From Nocardioides insulae DSM 17944 (lineage in GTDB: Bacteria; Actinomycetota; Actinomycetes; Propionibacteriales; Nocardioidaceae): DNA of 64,000 nucleotides. A model generated the notes under the pieces. The model saw nothing but the letters and a program-made list of their open reading frames with translations, did no database searches and was not told the origin of the DNA. The translations under genes and the position numbers were made by a program. The stretch is from assembly GCF_000422825.1 (NCBI RefSeq), contig NZ_KE383928.1, forward strand, positions 632,930 through 696,929, given 5' to 3'. Shown here piece after piece: positions 18,137 to 26,650 of the stretch. Position 1 is the first letter of the stretch; each line of letters starts with the position of its first letter.

Positions 18137-18691
18137 GTGCAGACGAAGAAGCCCCGCCTCGCCCTGCTGTCCGGTGCCCTCGCCGCAGCAGTGGTCTTCG
18201 TGGCCCTCGGGTACGCGTTGTTCGCCATGTTCGGAGATGACGATGCGGCGGGTGACGACGCGTCGCAGACCTCCGCCGACGGCTCGTCGGCGAGCCCCTC
18301 CGAGAGCGGATCGGCGTCTCCCAGCGCCCCCTCGTCTGCGGATACCTCCGCCCCGGCCGTGACCACGCTCGCCTTCCCGGCGGCCGGTGGCCGCTGCCTG
18401 GTCCCCACCTCAGAGGCGCTGGCCGCCAAGGACCTCGCCCTGGCCGGCACGGTGGTCTCGGTGGACGGAGACCAGGCCACCGTGGAGACCACCGACGTGT
18501 ACGCCGGCACCGTCGGCGACACGGTCGCCGTGGCGATGCCCGGGGCGGCCGCGTTCGAGGGCGACTTCTCCCTCGAAGAGGGCCAGGACTACCTCCTGGC
18601 GGCCGACGACGAGGGCACCTTGACCGTGTGCGGCTTCAGCGGGCCGGTCTCCCCGCAGCTCCAGAAGCTGTACGACGCCGCGTTCAACTGA
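18137..18691 (+). CDS. Membrane-anchored hypothetical protein
   Basis: A 184-residue protein with a short basic N terminus (QTKKPR), one membrane segment at about 8-31, a 40-residue Ser/Ala/Asp-rich low-complexity linker (about 34-74), and an extracytoplasmic globular domain to the end (TTLAFPAAGGRCLVPT onward) containing two cysteines, near 82 and 165, that could form a disulfide. Repeated Val/Thr/Asp strands suggest a small beta-barrel. The GTG at 18137 has GGGGG directly upstream; a longer reading begins inside the inverted-repeat flank. It ends 7 bases before the MobA-like gene and is probably cotranscribed. Function unknown. Confidence 0.75.
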   Translation: MQTKKPRLALLSGALAAAVVFVALGYALFAMFGDDDAAGDDASQTSADGSSASPSESGSASPSAPSSADTSAPAVTTLAFPAAGGRCLVPTSEALAAKDLALAGTVVSVDGDQATVETTDVYAGTVGDTVAVAMPGAAAFEGDFSLEEGQDYLLAADDEGTLTVCGFSGPVSPQLQKLYDAAFN

Positions 18692-18698
18692 GCCAGGC

Positions 18699-19301
18699 GT
18701 GCACGCCACGGGGCTCCTCCTCGCCGCGGGTGCGGGCCGCCGGATGGGCCGGCCCAAGGCGCTGATGCGCGACCCGGACGGCACCGCCTGGCTCACCCGC
18801 AGCGTGCGCGTCCTGCTCGAGGGGGGCTGCGAGGACGTACTCGTGGTCCTGGGTGCCTCGGCGGACCAGGCCGAGCGAGTGCTGGCCGAGGACTGGGCAG
18901 GCAAGGCGCCGAGTGCGGTCAGGGTGGTACGCGCCGAGCGCTGGTCGGACGGGATGTCCGCATCGCTTGTGGCCGGGCTGGCCGAGCTGGCCGAGCTGGC
19001 CGACGGGGATGCCGAGGTCGCGGTCGTGCACCTCGTCGACCTGCCGGACGTCGGCCCCGGCGTGGTCGCGCGCTTGCTCGCGGCGGCAACCGTCGGTCGC
19101 GAAGCCGACCAGGTCCTGGCCCGGGCCGCCTACGGCGGCGTACCGGGTCATCCGGTGCTGCTGGGCCGCGCCCATTGGCCGATGATCGCGGAGCAGACCC
19201 ACGGCGACCAGGGTGCTCGCCGCTACCTGGCCGGGCGAGCCGTGACCCTCCTCGAGTGCGGGGACCTGGCCGGCGGAGCGGACCGCGACACCCCGGCCTG
19301 A
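18699..19301 (+). CDS. MobA/MocA-like nucleotidyltransferase
   Basis: A 200-residue GT-A-fold NTP transferase. The N-terminal signature LLLAAGAGRRMGRPKAL (about 5-21) is the nucleotide-binding loop shared by MobA, MocA and related molybdopterin cytidylyl- and guanylyltransferases. VHLVDLPDVGPGVV near 110 resembles the metal-binding DMP region, and GGVPGHPVLLGRAHWP near 148-163 is the MocA-type G-x-PxHP motif. MocA makes the cytosine dinucleotide cofactor of the xanthine-oxidase family, so this gene may serve the coxSLM-type enzyme encoded 20 kb downstream. GTG start at 18699, close behind the preceding gene. Confidence 0.85.
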   Translation: MHATGLLLAAGAGRRMGRPKALMRDPDGTAWLTRSVRVLLEGGCEDVLVVLGASADQAERVLAEDWAGKAPSAVRVVRAERWSDGMSASLVAGLAELAELADGDAEVAVVHLVDLPDVGPGVVARLLAAATVGREADQVLARAAYGGVPGHPVLLGRAHWPMIAEQTHGDQGARRYLAGRAVTLLECGDLAGGADRDTPA

Positions 19302-19465
19302 CGCGCCGCCCCGCCATGACCGGGCGAAGGATGGTGGTGCCAACGGGGTCGGGTGCCCCTAGAGTGAGTCGCAGGTTGGACTGAATCACTGGGGCCCCGG
19401 GTCGTGGCGCAGTAGATCTCGCCGCAGGGGCTGCTTGCCGGACTGTCGGGTGTGAGGAGATCCGC

Positions 19466-21199
19466 ATGAGTGGCTTCGACTACGACGTCATCGTCGTCGG
19501 TTCCGGGTTCGGGGGGAGCGTCGCGGCACTGCGCGCCACCGAGAAGGGTTATCGGGTCGGCGTGATGGAGGCCGGCCGGCGTTGGCTGGACGAGGACATC
19601 CCGACCACCAGTTGGGACGTGCGCAAGTTCCTCTGGCAGCCCGAATTGGGGATGTACGGCATCCAGAAGATGGCCGTGCTCGACGACGTGCTGATCCTCT
19701 CCGGTGCGGGGGTGGGCGGGGGCTCGCACGTCTACGGCAACACCCTGTTCGTCCCCCCGAAGCAGTTCTTCGAGGCGCCGGAGTGGTCGCACATCACCGA
19801 CTGGTCCGAGGAACTCGCCCCGGCCGTCGATCAGGCCAGCCGGATGCTGGGCGTGGAGCGCGTCCCCTACATGCTGACCGACTTCGACCGGAACATGAAG
19901 GCCGTCGCCGAGGACATGGGGGTCGGTCACTCCTTCAATCGGGCGCCGGTCGGCGTCTACTTCGGCTCCCCCGGTGAGGAGGTCGAGGATCCCTACTTCG
20001 GCGGTGTCGGACCGCGTCGCACCGGGTGCATCAACTGCGGTGACTGCATGATCGGCTGCGGGCGGAACGCGAAGAACAAGTTGACGGTCAACTACCTCTA
20101 CCTCGCCGAGAAGTTCGGGGCCAGGGTGCACGAACTGCACGAGGTGCACGAGGTGGTGCCGTTGGAGGGCGGCGGGTTCGAGGTGCGCGCCCGTCACCCC
20201 GGCTGGATGCAGCGGGCGTTCAAGCGGGATCGCCACGTCTACACCGCCGAGCAGGTGATCGTGGCTGCTCATGCCTACGGTTCGGCGAAGCTGCTCCACC
20301 ACATGCAGTACGACGGCACCCTGCCCGGTCTCTCCACCGAGCTCGGCAGGCGGGCCCGTACCAACTCCGAGCAACTGCTCAGCGTGACCATCCCGTACGA
20401 GGACTGGAAGCGCGACCCGGAGCGGGTCCACATCACTCCCGGATCGGTCTCGATCACCTCGGGTGTCTGGCCCGACCCCTACACCAGCATCGAACCGGTC
20501 TACTACGGCCGCGGCAGCAACCTGATGGCCTTCATGTTCACCTTTCACCAACAGGGCGCGCAGGATCATCCCACCCGGGAGTGGCTCAAGAAGCTGGTGA
20601 CCAGTCCGGGAGAGGTGCTCAAGTTCGACGACCCGCGGCACTGGTCCGAGCGGATGGCGGTGATGCTGTGCATGCAGACCTCCGACACCTCCATCGACCT
20701 GTTCTGGAAGAACGGCATGTTGCGCAGCAAGCCCGGACCCGGCACGCCACCCGCCGCCCACATCCCGGTCGTGGAGGAGTACGTCGACCGGCTGGCGACC
20801 CGGATGGGGGCCGATCAGGGGGCACTGGCCTTCGAGGTGCTCGACCGGACCGCGTCGGCTCACTTCATCGGCGGGATGTCGATCGCGGAGTCGCCCGATG
20901 ACGGCGTCGTGGACCCCTACCAGCGGGTCTTCGGGCACCCGGGGCTGCACGTGATGGACGGCAGCGTGATGCCCGCCAACCCCGGGGTGAACCCCTCCCT
21001 GCTGATCACCGCTCTCGCCGAGCGCGCGATGTCGCTGTGGCCCGACAAGGGCGAGCCGGACCCCCGTCCCCCGCTCGGTTCCGGGTACGAGCGGATCGCC
21101 CCGGTCCTACCGCGACGGCCGATCGTGCCGGCCGGGGTGCCGGGCGAACTGCGGCTCGACGCGCGCGCGGCCGACATCATTCCCGAATACCCCTACTGA
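19466..21199 (+). CDS. GMC family oxidoreductase (cholesterol-oxidase-like)
   Basis: A 577-residue FAD enzyme resembling mycobacterial ChoD. The FAD Rossmann motif DVIVVGSGFGGSVAALRA lies at 7-24, LSGAGVGGGSHVYGNTL at about 79-95, and the GMC C-terminal signature VMDGSVMPANPGVNPSLLITALAERAM near 500. A cysteine cluster, GCINCGDCMIGCGRNAKN at about 189-206, resembles the ChoD-type Cys motif and may hold a metal or Fe-S centre. Substrates may be sterols or other alcohols; this cannot be told from sequence. The next gene, 16 bases downstream, encodes a Rieske-like protein that could pass electrons. The ATG at 19466 has GAGGAG upstream. Confidence 0.87.
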   Translation: MSGFDYDVIVVGSGFGGSVAALRATEKGYRVGVMEAGRRWLDEDIPTTSWDVRKFLWQPELGMYGIQKMAVLDDVLILSGAGVGGGSHVYGNTLFVPPKQFFEAPEWSHITDWSEELAPAVDQASRMLGVERVPYMLTDFDRNMKAVAEDMGVGHSFNRAPVGVYFGSPGEEVEDPYFGGVGPRRTGCINCGDCMIGCGRNAKNKLTVNYLYLAEKFGARVHELHEVHEVVPLEGGGFEVRARHPGWMQRAFKRDRHVYTAEQVIVAAHAYGSAKLLHHMQYDGTLPGLSTELGRRARTNSEQLLSVTIPYEDWKRDPERVHITPGSVSITSGVWPDPYTSIEPVYYGRGSNLMAFMFTFHQQGAQDHPTREWLKKLVTSPGEVLKFDDPRHWSERMAVMLCMQTSDTSIDLFWKNGMLRSKPGPGTPPAAHIPVVEEYVDRLATRMGADQGALAFEVLDRTASAHFIGGMSIAESPDDGVVDPYQRVFGHPGLHVMDGSVMPANPGVNPSLLITALAERAMSLWPDKGEPDPRPPLGSGYERIAPVLPRRPIVPAGVPGELRLDARAADIIPEYPY

Positions 21200-21215
21200 C
21201 CAGCCGGGAGACGCC

Positions 21216-21560
21216 ATGCCCGCCACCAGCAGCCGTGAAGGATTCCGTCTCCTCGGCCCCGCCGCCGAGGTGACCGAGGGATTCGTCGTGCCCTACTACG
21301 TCGCCGAGCACAAGCGCCGGGTCGCCGTCGCCAGGGTCAACGGCGACCTGTACGCCGTCGACGATCTGTGCACCTATGAGGCCTGCCCGCTCTCGGCCGG
21401 GCTGCTCGAGGGCACCACGATGATCTGCCAGTGCCACGGCTGCCGCTACGACCTCACCACCGGGGAGGTGCTTCGTGGGCCCGCCATGGAAGGGCTCGAG
21501 ACCCATGCGGTCGAGGTGATCGACGAGCAGATCCATGCCCGCATCGCCCCCCGCATCTGA
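21216..21560 (+). CDS. Rieske-type [2Fe-2S] ferredoxin-like protein with altered ligand set
   Basis: A 114-residue protein with the Rieske ferredoxin fold (AVARVNGDLYAVDDLCTYEACPL... then QCHGCRYDLTTGEVLRGPA). Canonical Rieske proteins bind the cluster through CxH and CxxH. Here the second pair is intact (Cys71, His74), but the first reads C52-T-Y54, so the histidine is replaced by tyrosine. Extra cysteines appear at 57, 73 and 76. The cluster, if present, must be ligated differently. It is encoded 16 bases after the GMC oxidase and is probably its electron partner. The ATG at 21216 follows GGGAGACGCC. Confidence 0.85.
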   Translation: MPATSSREGFRLLGPAAEVTEGFVVPYYVAEHKRRVAVARVNGDLYAVDDLCTYEACPLSAGLLEGTTMICQCHGCRYDLTTGEVLRGPAMEGLETHAVEVIDEQIHARIAPRI

Positions 21561-21670
21561 GCGGACCGCGGCGATCGGAGGCTCCCCGCCAGCGGCCCGA
21601 GCCGTGCGGCGCACGTCCCCGAGAGGAGATCGGTGGTCTCCTCGGGACACGGCTGTGGCACAGTCACCGG

Positions 21671-22597
21671 GTGCCTGTTGTCCGTGTCGCGCCGAACGTC
21701 GACATCGCCTACGAGAGGTTCGGGAGCCCGGATGACCCCGCGCTTCTGCTCGTGATGGGTGTCGGTGCCCAGCTGATCGCCTGGCACGAGGACCTGTGCC
21801 GTCTGCTCGCCGAACGCGGTCGCCACGTCATCCGGTACGACAACCGGGACTGCGGTCTCTCCACCAAGTGGGACCGCCACCCGGTGGATCTGGCGGCGTT
21901 CGTCTCCGCGGTCAGCCACGGTGACATCCCGGCAGCGCAGGGCATGATCCCCTACACGCTCTCGGACATGGCCGCCGACGGGATCGGCCTGCTCACCGCG
22001 CTGGGGATCGAGCGCGCTCACGTCGTCGGCGCATCGATGGGGGGCATGATCGCCCAGCGGATGGCGATCGAGCATCCGGCGCGGATCCTCACCCTGACCT
22101 CGATGATGTCCTCGACCGGCGAACCCGAGGTCGGCCGGTCCTCGGCCCGAGCCCAACAGATCCTGTTCACCCCGAGGCCGGCCGACCGGGACGGGTACGT
22201 GCGTGCCGCTGAAGCGGAGACGGTGTGGGCGTCGAGGCGTTATCCCGATGTCGCGGCACTGCGGGAGCTGGCCGCGGCCAGCTACGACCGCGCCTACTAC
22301 CCGGCCGGCGTTGCCCGGCAGCTGGGCGCGATGGTTCTCGACGGGTCACGCGCCGCGGCACTCGCGAGGCTGCGGCTCCCGACCCTCGTCATCCACGGGC
22401 TCGACGACACCCTGATCGATCCCAGCGGTGGCCGGCGTACGGCCGAGCTGATCCCGGGCGCAGAGCTGGTGCTCATGCCCGATATGGGACACGACCGCCC
22501 CAAGCACCTGTGGCCCGACCTCGTCGATGCGATCGCCGGCCACACCGACGGCGGCGGAGGAACCGGACCGACCGACGGAGGGCAAGCCACCACCTGA
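21671..22597 (+). CDS. Alpha/beta-fold hydrolase
   Basis: A 308-residue hydrolase. The oxyanion/strand region LLLVMGVGAQLIAWHEDLCRLL falls at about 25-46, RYDNRDCGLSTKW at about 55-67, the nucleophile elbow GASMGG (Ser near 121), and the acid/base regions HGLDDTLIDPSGG (Asp near 244) and MGHDRP (His near 274). The sequence is of the esterase or haloperoxidase-like type common in actinobacteria; the substrate is unknown. The GTG at 21671 was chosen since homologous sequence starts at VPVVRVAPNVDIAYERFG; upstream in-frame residues overlap the Rieske gene in another frame. A 110-base gap to the Rieske gene suggests a separate promoter, none obvious. Confidence 0.87.
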   Translation: MPVVRVAPNVDIAYERFGSPDDPALLLVMGVGAQLIAWHEDLCRLLAERGRHVIRYDNRDCGLSTKWDRHPVDLAAFVSAVSHGDIPAAQGMIPYTLSDMAADGIGLLTALGIERAHVVGASMGGMIAQRMAIEHPARILTLTSMMSSTGEPEVGRSSARAQQILFTPRPADRDGYVRAAEAETVWASRRYPDVAALRELAAASYDRAYYPAGVARQLGAMVLDGSRAAALARLRLPTLVIHGLDDTLIDPSGGRRTAELIPGAELVLMPDMGHDRPKHLWPDLVDAIAGHTDGGGGTGPTDGGQATT

Positions 22598-22619
22598 CCG
22601 ACGACTCGGCGTGGACTGA

Positions 22620-23288
22620 TCACCAGCTGTACTCGGGGTCGCCCCGCTGGTCGTCGAGCCACTGCTGGTTGTCGCGGCGCTCCTGGTAGCCCCGCTCGTT
22701 GCGCTCCTCGAGCAACTCCTCCTGCGGGGTCTCATCCTCCGGCGGGGGCGGGTCGGAGAGCGGCGGGGGCTGGCGTTGACCGGTCGGCGGGAGCTTCTCC
22801 CGGAGCCGCTGGTCGACCGATCCGGAGTCCTCGGTGAGCTCCTCGGAGCCGGCGTCCTGGGGGCATCCGCCCTCGGCCAGCGCGTTCACGCCGGCCTGCC
22901 AGTGCTGCTCGGCCGCGGCGCGGTCACCGGAGCGCGCGGCGTCATCGCCGAGCGCCTCGAAGGCCAGGGCGAGGTTGATCCGCACCACGCACTCGCGGTC
23001 CTCGGGCACGACGGTGAGCGCCTCGCGGTAACGGGCGACCGCGCCCTGGTGGTCGCCGGTACGGAACGCCGCGACCCCCGCGTCGAACGGCGCGATCCAG
23101 CGCTCGAGCACGTTGAGTCGCCGGTTGGCGTCGTAGTCCTCCAGCGCGGCCGGGAAGTCACCCGCGGCATAGGCCCGGTCCCCGCTGCTCTGGTTGCCCA
23201 GCATCAGGCCGACCTTCGCCGCGAAGGCCAGCAGGATCAGGGCGGGCAGCAGACCGGCCAGCAGGAGGGTGGAGCGGGTGCGATTCAT
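22620..23288 (-). CDS. TPR-repeat membrane protein of the MoxR/VWA operon (BatC-like)
   Basis: A 222-residue protein with an N-terminal membrane segment at about 8-28. Two or three tetratricopeptide-type units follow (GDRAYAAGDFPAALEDY; VAAFRTGDHQGAVARYREAL; INLALAFEALGDDAARSGDRAAAEQHW) at about 36-135. The tail is Pro/Glu/Arg-rich (PPPLSDPPPPEDE, then many Glu/Arg/Gln). It is the last gene of the minus-strand operon; its ATG overlaps the batB-like TGA by four bases. In aerotolerance (Bat) operons a TPR protein often ends the series and is thought to scaffold the complex. Confidence 0.82.
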   Translation of the reverse strand: MNRTRSTLLLAGLLPALILLAFAAKVGLMLGNQSSGDRAYAAGDFPAALEDYDANRRLNVLERWIAPFDAGVAAFRTGDHQGAVARYREALTVVPEDRECVVRINLALAFEALGDDAARSGDRAAAEQHWQAGVNALAEGGCPQDAGSEELTEDSGSVDQRLREKLPPTGQRQPPPLSDPPPPEDETPQEELLEERNERGYQERRDNQQWLDDQRGDPEYSW

Positions 23289-24223
23289 CGGCTGCCGCCG
23301 TGGGGGCGAGGGCGGGGGGCCGGACGACGGGTGAGACGCAGGGTCCGGACCGCGAGGGTCACCTCCACCAGCACCAGCACCAGGAGGAGCAGGCCGAGCA
23401 GCCAGGTGAACTCCCGGTCGGTCTCCACCGGGTCGGTGCCGGCGGCGTAGGTCGGGGCGAAGCCGTCGGTGATCTCCGCGATCGGGGTGGGGTCGGTGAC
23501 GGTACGACGCTCCACCGGGATCCCGAGATCGGCACCGACCCGGGCGAGGTTGTCGGGATCGCTCCGGGAGAGGATCGGCTCGCCCTCGTCGTCACGCATG
23601 ACCTCCTCCCCGGAGCCGTCGTCCTCGACCGGCATCGGTCCACCGGACTCGGTGCCGTAGCCCAGCACCACGCCCGCGTCGACCACGTCGGCGAGCTCGG
23701 CGAAGGAGCGCTGCTCGGCACCCTTCTTGGTGTTTTCGCCGTCGCTGACGAAGACCACCACCCGGCGCCGGTCGGGGTGCTGCTCGGCGCTCTGCTCGAG
23801 CCGGGTGCGCATCTCCTCCAGCGGTTGATCGATGATCGAGCCGGCGCCGAAGTAGGGGTCCTCCAGCCGCAGGGTCCAGACCAGGGAGTCGTAGGCCGCG
23901 AGGTCGGTCGAGAACGGCATCGCGGTGCGCACCACGTCACCGCCGAAGGTGATCAGGGAGAACCTGGACCCGGCGAGCTCCTCGGCAAGCGCGTGCAGAT
24001 CCTCCTTGGCGGCGTTGATCCGGGGGCCGCCGTCGGGCTGGTCGAGCGCGGCCATCGAGCGGGTGCGGTCGACCACGACCAGGACGTCGAGATCGGAGAG
24101 ACGCCCCTCGGCGTGGTCGGTGCCCCACCCCGGACGCACGAGCACCCCGACCAGGAGAAGCAGCACCAGGCAGCGCAGGGTCCACAGCGCGACGGTGGCG
24201 GGCCGGCGGAGGAGAGGGGTCAT
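23285..24223 (-). CDS. VWA-domain membrane protein, BatB-like
   Basis: A 312-residue protein with membrane segments at about 12-32 and near the C terminus (about 271-293) flanking a von Willebrand A domain. The MIDAS motif reads VVVDRTRSMAA (about 48-58), so the first Ser of DxSxS is Thr, which can still bind Mg. VVVFVSDGENTKKG at about 152-165 carries the second Asp. In Bat/MoxR operons paired VWA proteins bind partner proteins and work with the MoxR ATPase. It overlaps batA upstream and the TPR gene downstream by ATGA, so translation is coupled. Confidence 0.85.
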   Translation of the reverse strand: MTPLLRRPATVALWTLRCLVLLLLVGVLVRPGWGTDHAEGRLSDLDVLVVVDRTRSMAALDQPDGGPRINAAKEDLHALAEELAGSRFSLITFGGDVVRTAMPFSTDLAAYDSLVWTLRLEDPYFGAGSIIDQPLEEMRTRLEQSAEQHPDRRRVVVFVSDGENTKKGAEQRSFAELADVVDAGVVLGYGTESGGPMPVEDDGSGEEVMRDDEGEPILSRSDPDNLARVGADLGIPVERRTVTDPTPIAEITDGFAPTYAAGTDPVETDREFTWLLGLLLLVLVLVEVTLAVRTLRLTRRPAPRPRPHGGSR

Positions 24224-25251
24224 GGGCGCACCCGGCCGATCCGGGCACGGTCACGACGGGCCAGCACCCACTCGGCCACCCATCCGGTGGCGAGCAGTCC
24301 GATCCCGACGACGGCGAGAGCCGTGGGTGCGGCCGGCTGGTCATGGGGCACCGGCCGGGAGGGCAGCTGCAGTCGGGTGCGCTCGAGCCGCTGGATGCCG
24401 TCGACGATCGACCCGGTGGTCTGCCCCTGGCCGAGCAGGGTGAGGGTGCCGCCCGAGGGAGCGACCGCCTCCTCGAAGTCCTCTCGCAGGTCCGGGTTTC
24501 GGCGCAGCGCGGGCGAGCCGATCCCGTAGACGACGATGTCCCGGTCGGCGGCGTAGCGACCCGCCTCGGACATGGTGAAGATGGTGCGTCCCTGCTGCTC
24601 GTTGTCGGAGGCGAGCACGACCGCGCGACCGCGCTCGGTCTCGGGCCGATCGAAGCTCTGCGCACACGTCACAAGACCGTCGGCGACCAGCGAGCTGCCG
24701 CCGTACATCAGGATCGTGCCGGCGACGTAGTCGGGATCCTCGACCGAGAGCTTCTGCTCGGCCAGGTCGAGCTGGTCGCGGATGAAGTCGTAGTCATCGG
24801 TCAGGGGGAAGACCGGCACGGCGGCGCCGTTGAAGATGGTCAGCCCGATCCGCTCACCCTCCAGTTGGTCGACGAGCTCCCGGAAGGCGGCCAGGACCTC
24901 GACGTTCTCATCGGTCATCGAGGTCGAGGAGTCGAGGCAGAGCATGATGTCGCGGCTGCGCTCGGTGGGTGGCTGGGCGGTGACCGCCGAGGGACGCGCG
25001 GCCAGCCAGACCGCGGCCAGCACGACCAGCAGTGCGGCCGCCGCCCGCCACCAAGCCCAGAAGCGGCGCCGCCGGAGCAGGACGGCGTAGCGGGGGAGGC
25101 CGCGCAGGACGCCGCTGTGCGCCACCCAGGTGGTGTCGCGGTGGCGGCGGCCCGGACGGAGGGCGAGACCCACCAGCACGGCCAGCGGGACGGCGAGCAA
25201 CAGCAGCCACATCAGCGGCCAGCGCAGGTCGGCGCCCAGCTCCATGCTCAC
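24220..25251 (-). CDS. VWA-domain membrane protein, BatA-like
   Basis: A 343-residue protein with an N-terminal hydrophobic segment (about 12-30), a second at about 64-84, a VWA domain (about 100-290) with a complete MIDAS DSSTSM near 106-111, and a C-terminal segment at about 312-332. GTG at 25251 overlaps the preceding TGA as GTGA; an ATG two codons later is an alternative. The layout of two N-terminal helices, VWA and one C-terminal helix is typical of BatA. It probably pairs with the BatB-like protein at the membrane, facing the periplasm-like space. Client unknown. Confidence 0.85.
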   Translation of the reverse strand: MSMELGADLRWPLMWLLLLAVPLAVLVGLALRPGRRHRDTTWVAHSGVLRGLPRYAVLLRRRRFWAWWRAAAALLVVLAAVWLAARPSAVTAQPPTERSRDIMLCLDSSTSMTDENVEVLAAFRELVDQLEGERIGLTIFNGAAVPVFPLTDDYDFIRDQLDLAEQKLSVEDPDYVAGTILMYGGSSLVADGLVTCAQSFDRPETERGRAVVLASDNEQQGRTIFTMSEAGRYAADRDIVVYGIGSPALRRNPDLREDFEEAVAPSGGTLTLLGQGQTTGSIVDGIQRLERTRLQLPSRPVPHDQPAAPTALAVVGIGLLATGWVAEWVLARRDRARIGRVRP

Positions 25252-25745
25252 CCCCACCTCGTCACGAGCGACCGGGCACGGTGGGCGGCCTCGCCGAAGG
25301 CGCGGTCGGCGCCGCCGAGGTCGTCGGGTGCGAACTCGGGTGGATACATGACCTCGATCGCCTCCGCGAGCTCGGCGGGCGCGTCTGCGCGCAGCTCCTC
25401 CAGCGTCATCACCGGTGCCTCGATCGGCGTCACCTGGGCGACGTAGGAGCGCAGGATCGTGCTCAGCTGCTGGTGGGCGACACGGGCGGCCAGGCTGCCC
25501 GCGGCCACCGCGCTCTCGACCGCGTCGAGCTGCTCCAGGTGCTGGGCCCGCACCGTGCCCACGTCGCCGCCGCGGCGCTGCTCCGTCCGGCGTCGCCACG
25601 GTCGGCCCCACAGCGACACGACGACGTAGTAGACCACCACAGCGAGAACGGCGAGGACGCCGAACAGCGCCCACCACGAGGAGTACCCGACGGGATCGAC
25701 CAGTTCGTCGGGGGCGGGGGCGGCGAGGTCAGCGAACATGCGCAT
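25248..25745 (-). CDS. Small membrane protein of the MoxR/VWA operon (DUF4381-like)
   Basis: A 165-residue protein: short N-terminal segment (FADLAAPAPDELVDP), one membrane helix at about 22-46, a basic stretch (GRPWRRRTEQRR), and a helical cytoplasmic domain with RAQHLEQLDAVESAVAAG and LSTILRSYVAQVTPIEAPVMTLEEL. This matches the position and layout of the DUF4381-type genes found between DUF58 and VWA genes in Bat operons. The ATG at 25745 has GGAGAGG 7 bases upstream and overlaps the DUF58 gene by 17 bases. Role probably structural; not experimentally known to me. Confidence 0.72.
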   Translation of the reverse strand: MRMFADLAAPAPDELVDPVGYSSWWALFGVLAVLAVVVYYVVVSLWGRPWRRRTEQRRGGDVGTVRAQHLEQLDAVESAVAAGSLAARVAHQQLSTILRSYVAQVTPIEAPVMTLEELRADAPAELAEAIEVMYPPEFAPDDLGGADRAFGEAAHRARSLVTRWG

Positions 25746-26643
25746 GCCGGTGCCTCTCCAGGAGCCGGAAGACCGCCGGGACCGCGGAGTCCTCATCGCC
25801 GACCTGCTCGTGGGCGATGCCGAGCCGCTCCAGGGTCGAGCGCCACTGTGCCCGGCGGCGGGCCACCAGGTCGGCGTACTCGGCCCGCAACTGTGCGTCG
25901 CCGCGAAGCCACTCGGGCACCGCCGTCGCGGTGTCGACGTCGACCAGGGTGTCGGCGGACGCGGTGGTGGGGTCGAGGTCGCCGACGGTGACCAGCAGGA
26001 CCTCGTGCTGCACCACCAGACGGCGCAGGGCCGACTCCAACGCCGGATCGAGCGGCTCGTCACCGGCCGGTTCGACCTGATCCGTGGCCGGGTCGTCGGT
26101 GACCACCAGCAGGATGCTGCGTCGCCTCACCACCCGGGTGACGAAGCGCAACAGACCGGCGAGGTCGCTCGGAGCCGCGCCCGGCACGGTGGCGTCGTGG
26201 ATCGCCGCGAGGCCGTGCTCCAGCGCCACCTCGGTGGTGGCCGGGCGGCGGATGTGCTGCTCGGCGCTGTCCCCGTGGACCACGGTGACCTGGTCGCCGT
26301 GTCGCAACGCCAGCCACCCCACCAGACCGGCCACCAGCACCGCGGCCTCCCGCTTGCTCCGCGTTCTGGTGTTGCCGGCCGCCATCGAGCGGCCCGTCGA
26401 GACGACCAGGGTGATCTGGTGTTGCCGGATGGCGACGTAGCGCTTCACCAGCAGCGAGCGGGACCGGGCCGAGGCCTTCCAATCGATGTCCTTGACGTCG
26501 TCACCGCGGACGTACTCGCGCAGGTCGTTGAAGTCCAGGCTGCGGCCGGTGTGCAGCGAGGCGTACTCGCCGTCGAGCACCCCGCGCACCGGACGGTGGG
26601 TGCGGAGCGCGAGGCGGGACTTGACCCTGGTCAGGTGCGGCAC
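25729..26643 (-). CDS. DUF58 domain protein
   Basis: A 304-residue DUF58 protein. The family signature DFNDLREYVRGDDVKDIDWKASARS (in two blocks, about 38-62) is followed by a VWA-like fold where the expected Asp of the metal site is changed: LVVSTGRSMAAGN at about 79-91. DUF58 proteins are regular partners of MoxR ATPases and may present clients or cell-wall factors. It starts 7 bases after the MoxR stop and overlaps the next gene by 17 bases, so it is in the tightly coupled operon. The altered first metal residue suggests an adaptor rather than a metal-dependent binder. Confidence 0.87.
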   Translation of the reverse strand: MPHLTRVKSRLALRTHRPVRGVLDGEYASLHTGRSLDFNDLREYVRGDDVKDIDWKASARSRSLLVKRYVAIRQHQITLVVSTGRSMAAGNTRTRSKREAAVLVAGLVGWLALRHGDQVTVVHGDSAEQHIRRPATTEVALEHGLAAIHDATVPGAAPSDLAGLLRFVTRVVRRRSILLVVTDDPATDQVEPAGDEPLDPALESALRRLVVQHEVLLVTVGDLDPTTASADTLVDVDTATAVPEWLRGDAQLRAEYADLVARRRAQWRSTLERLGIAHEQVGDEDSAVPAVFRLLERHRHAHVR

Positions 26644-26650
26644 GGTCGGC

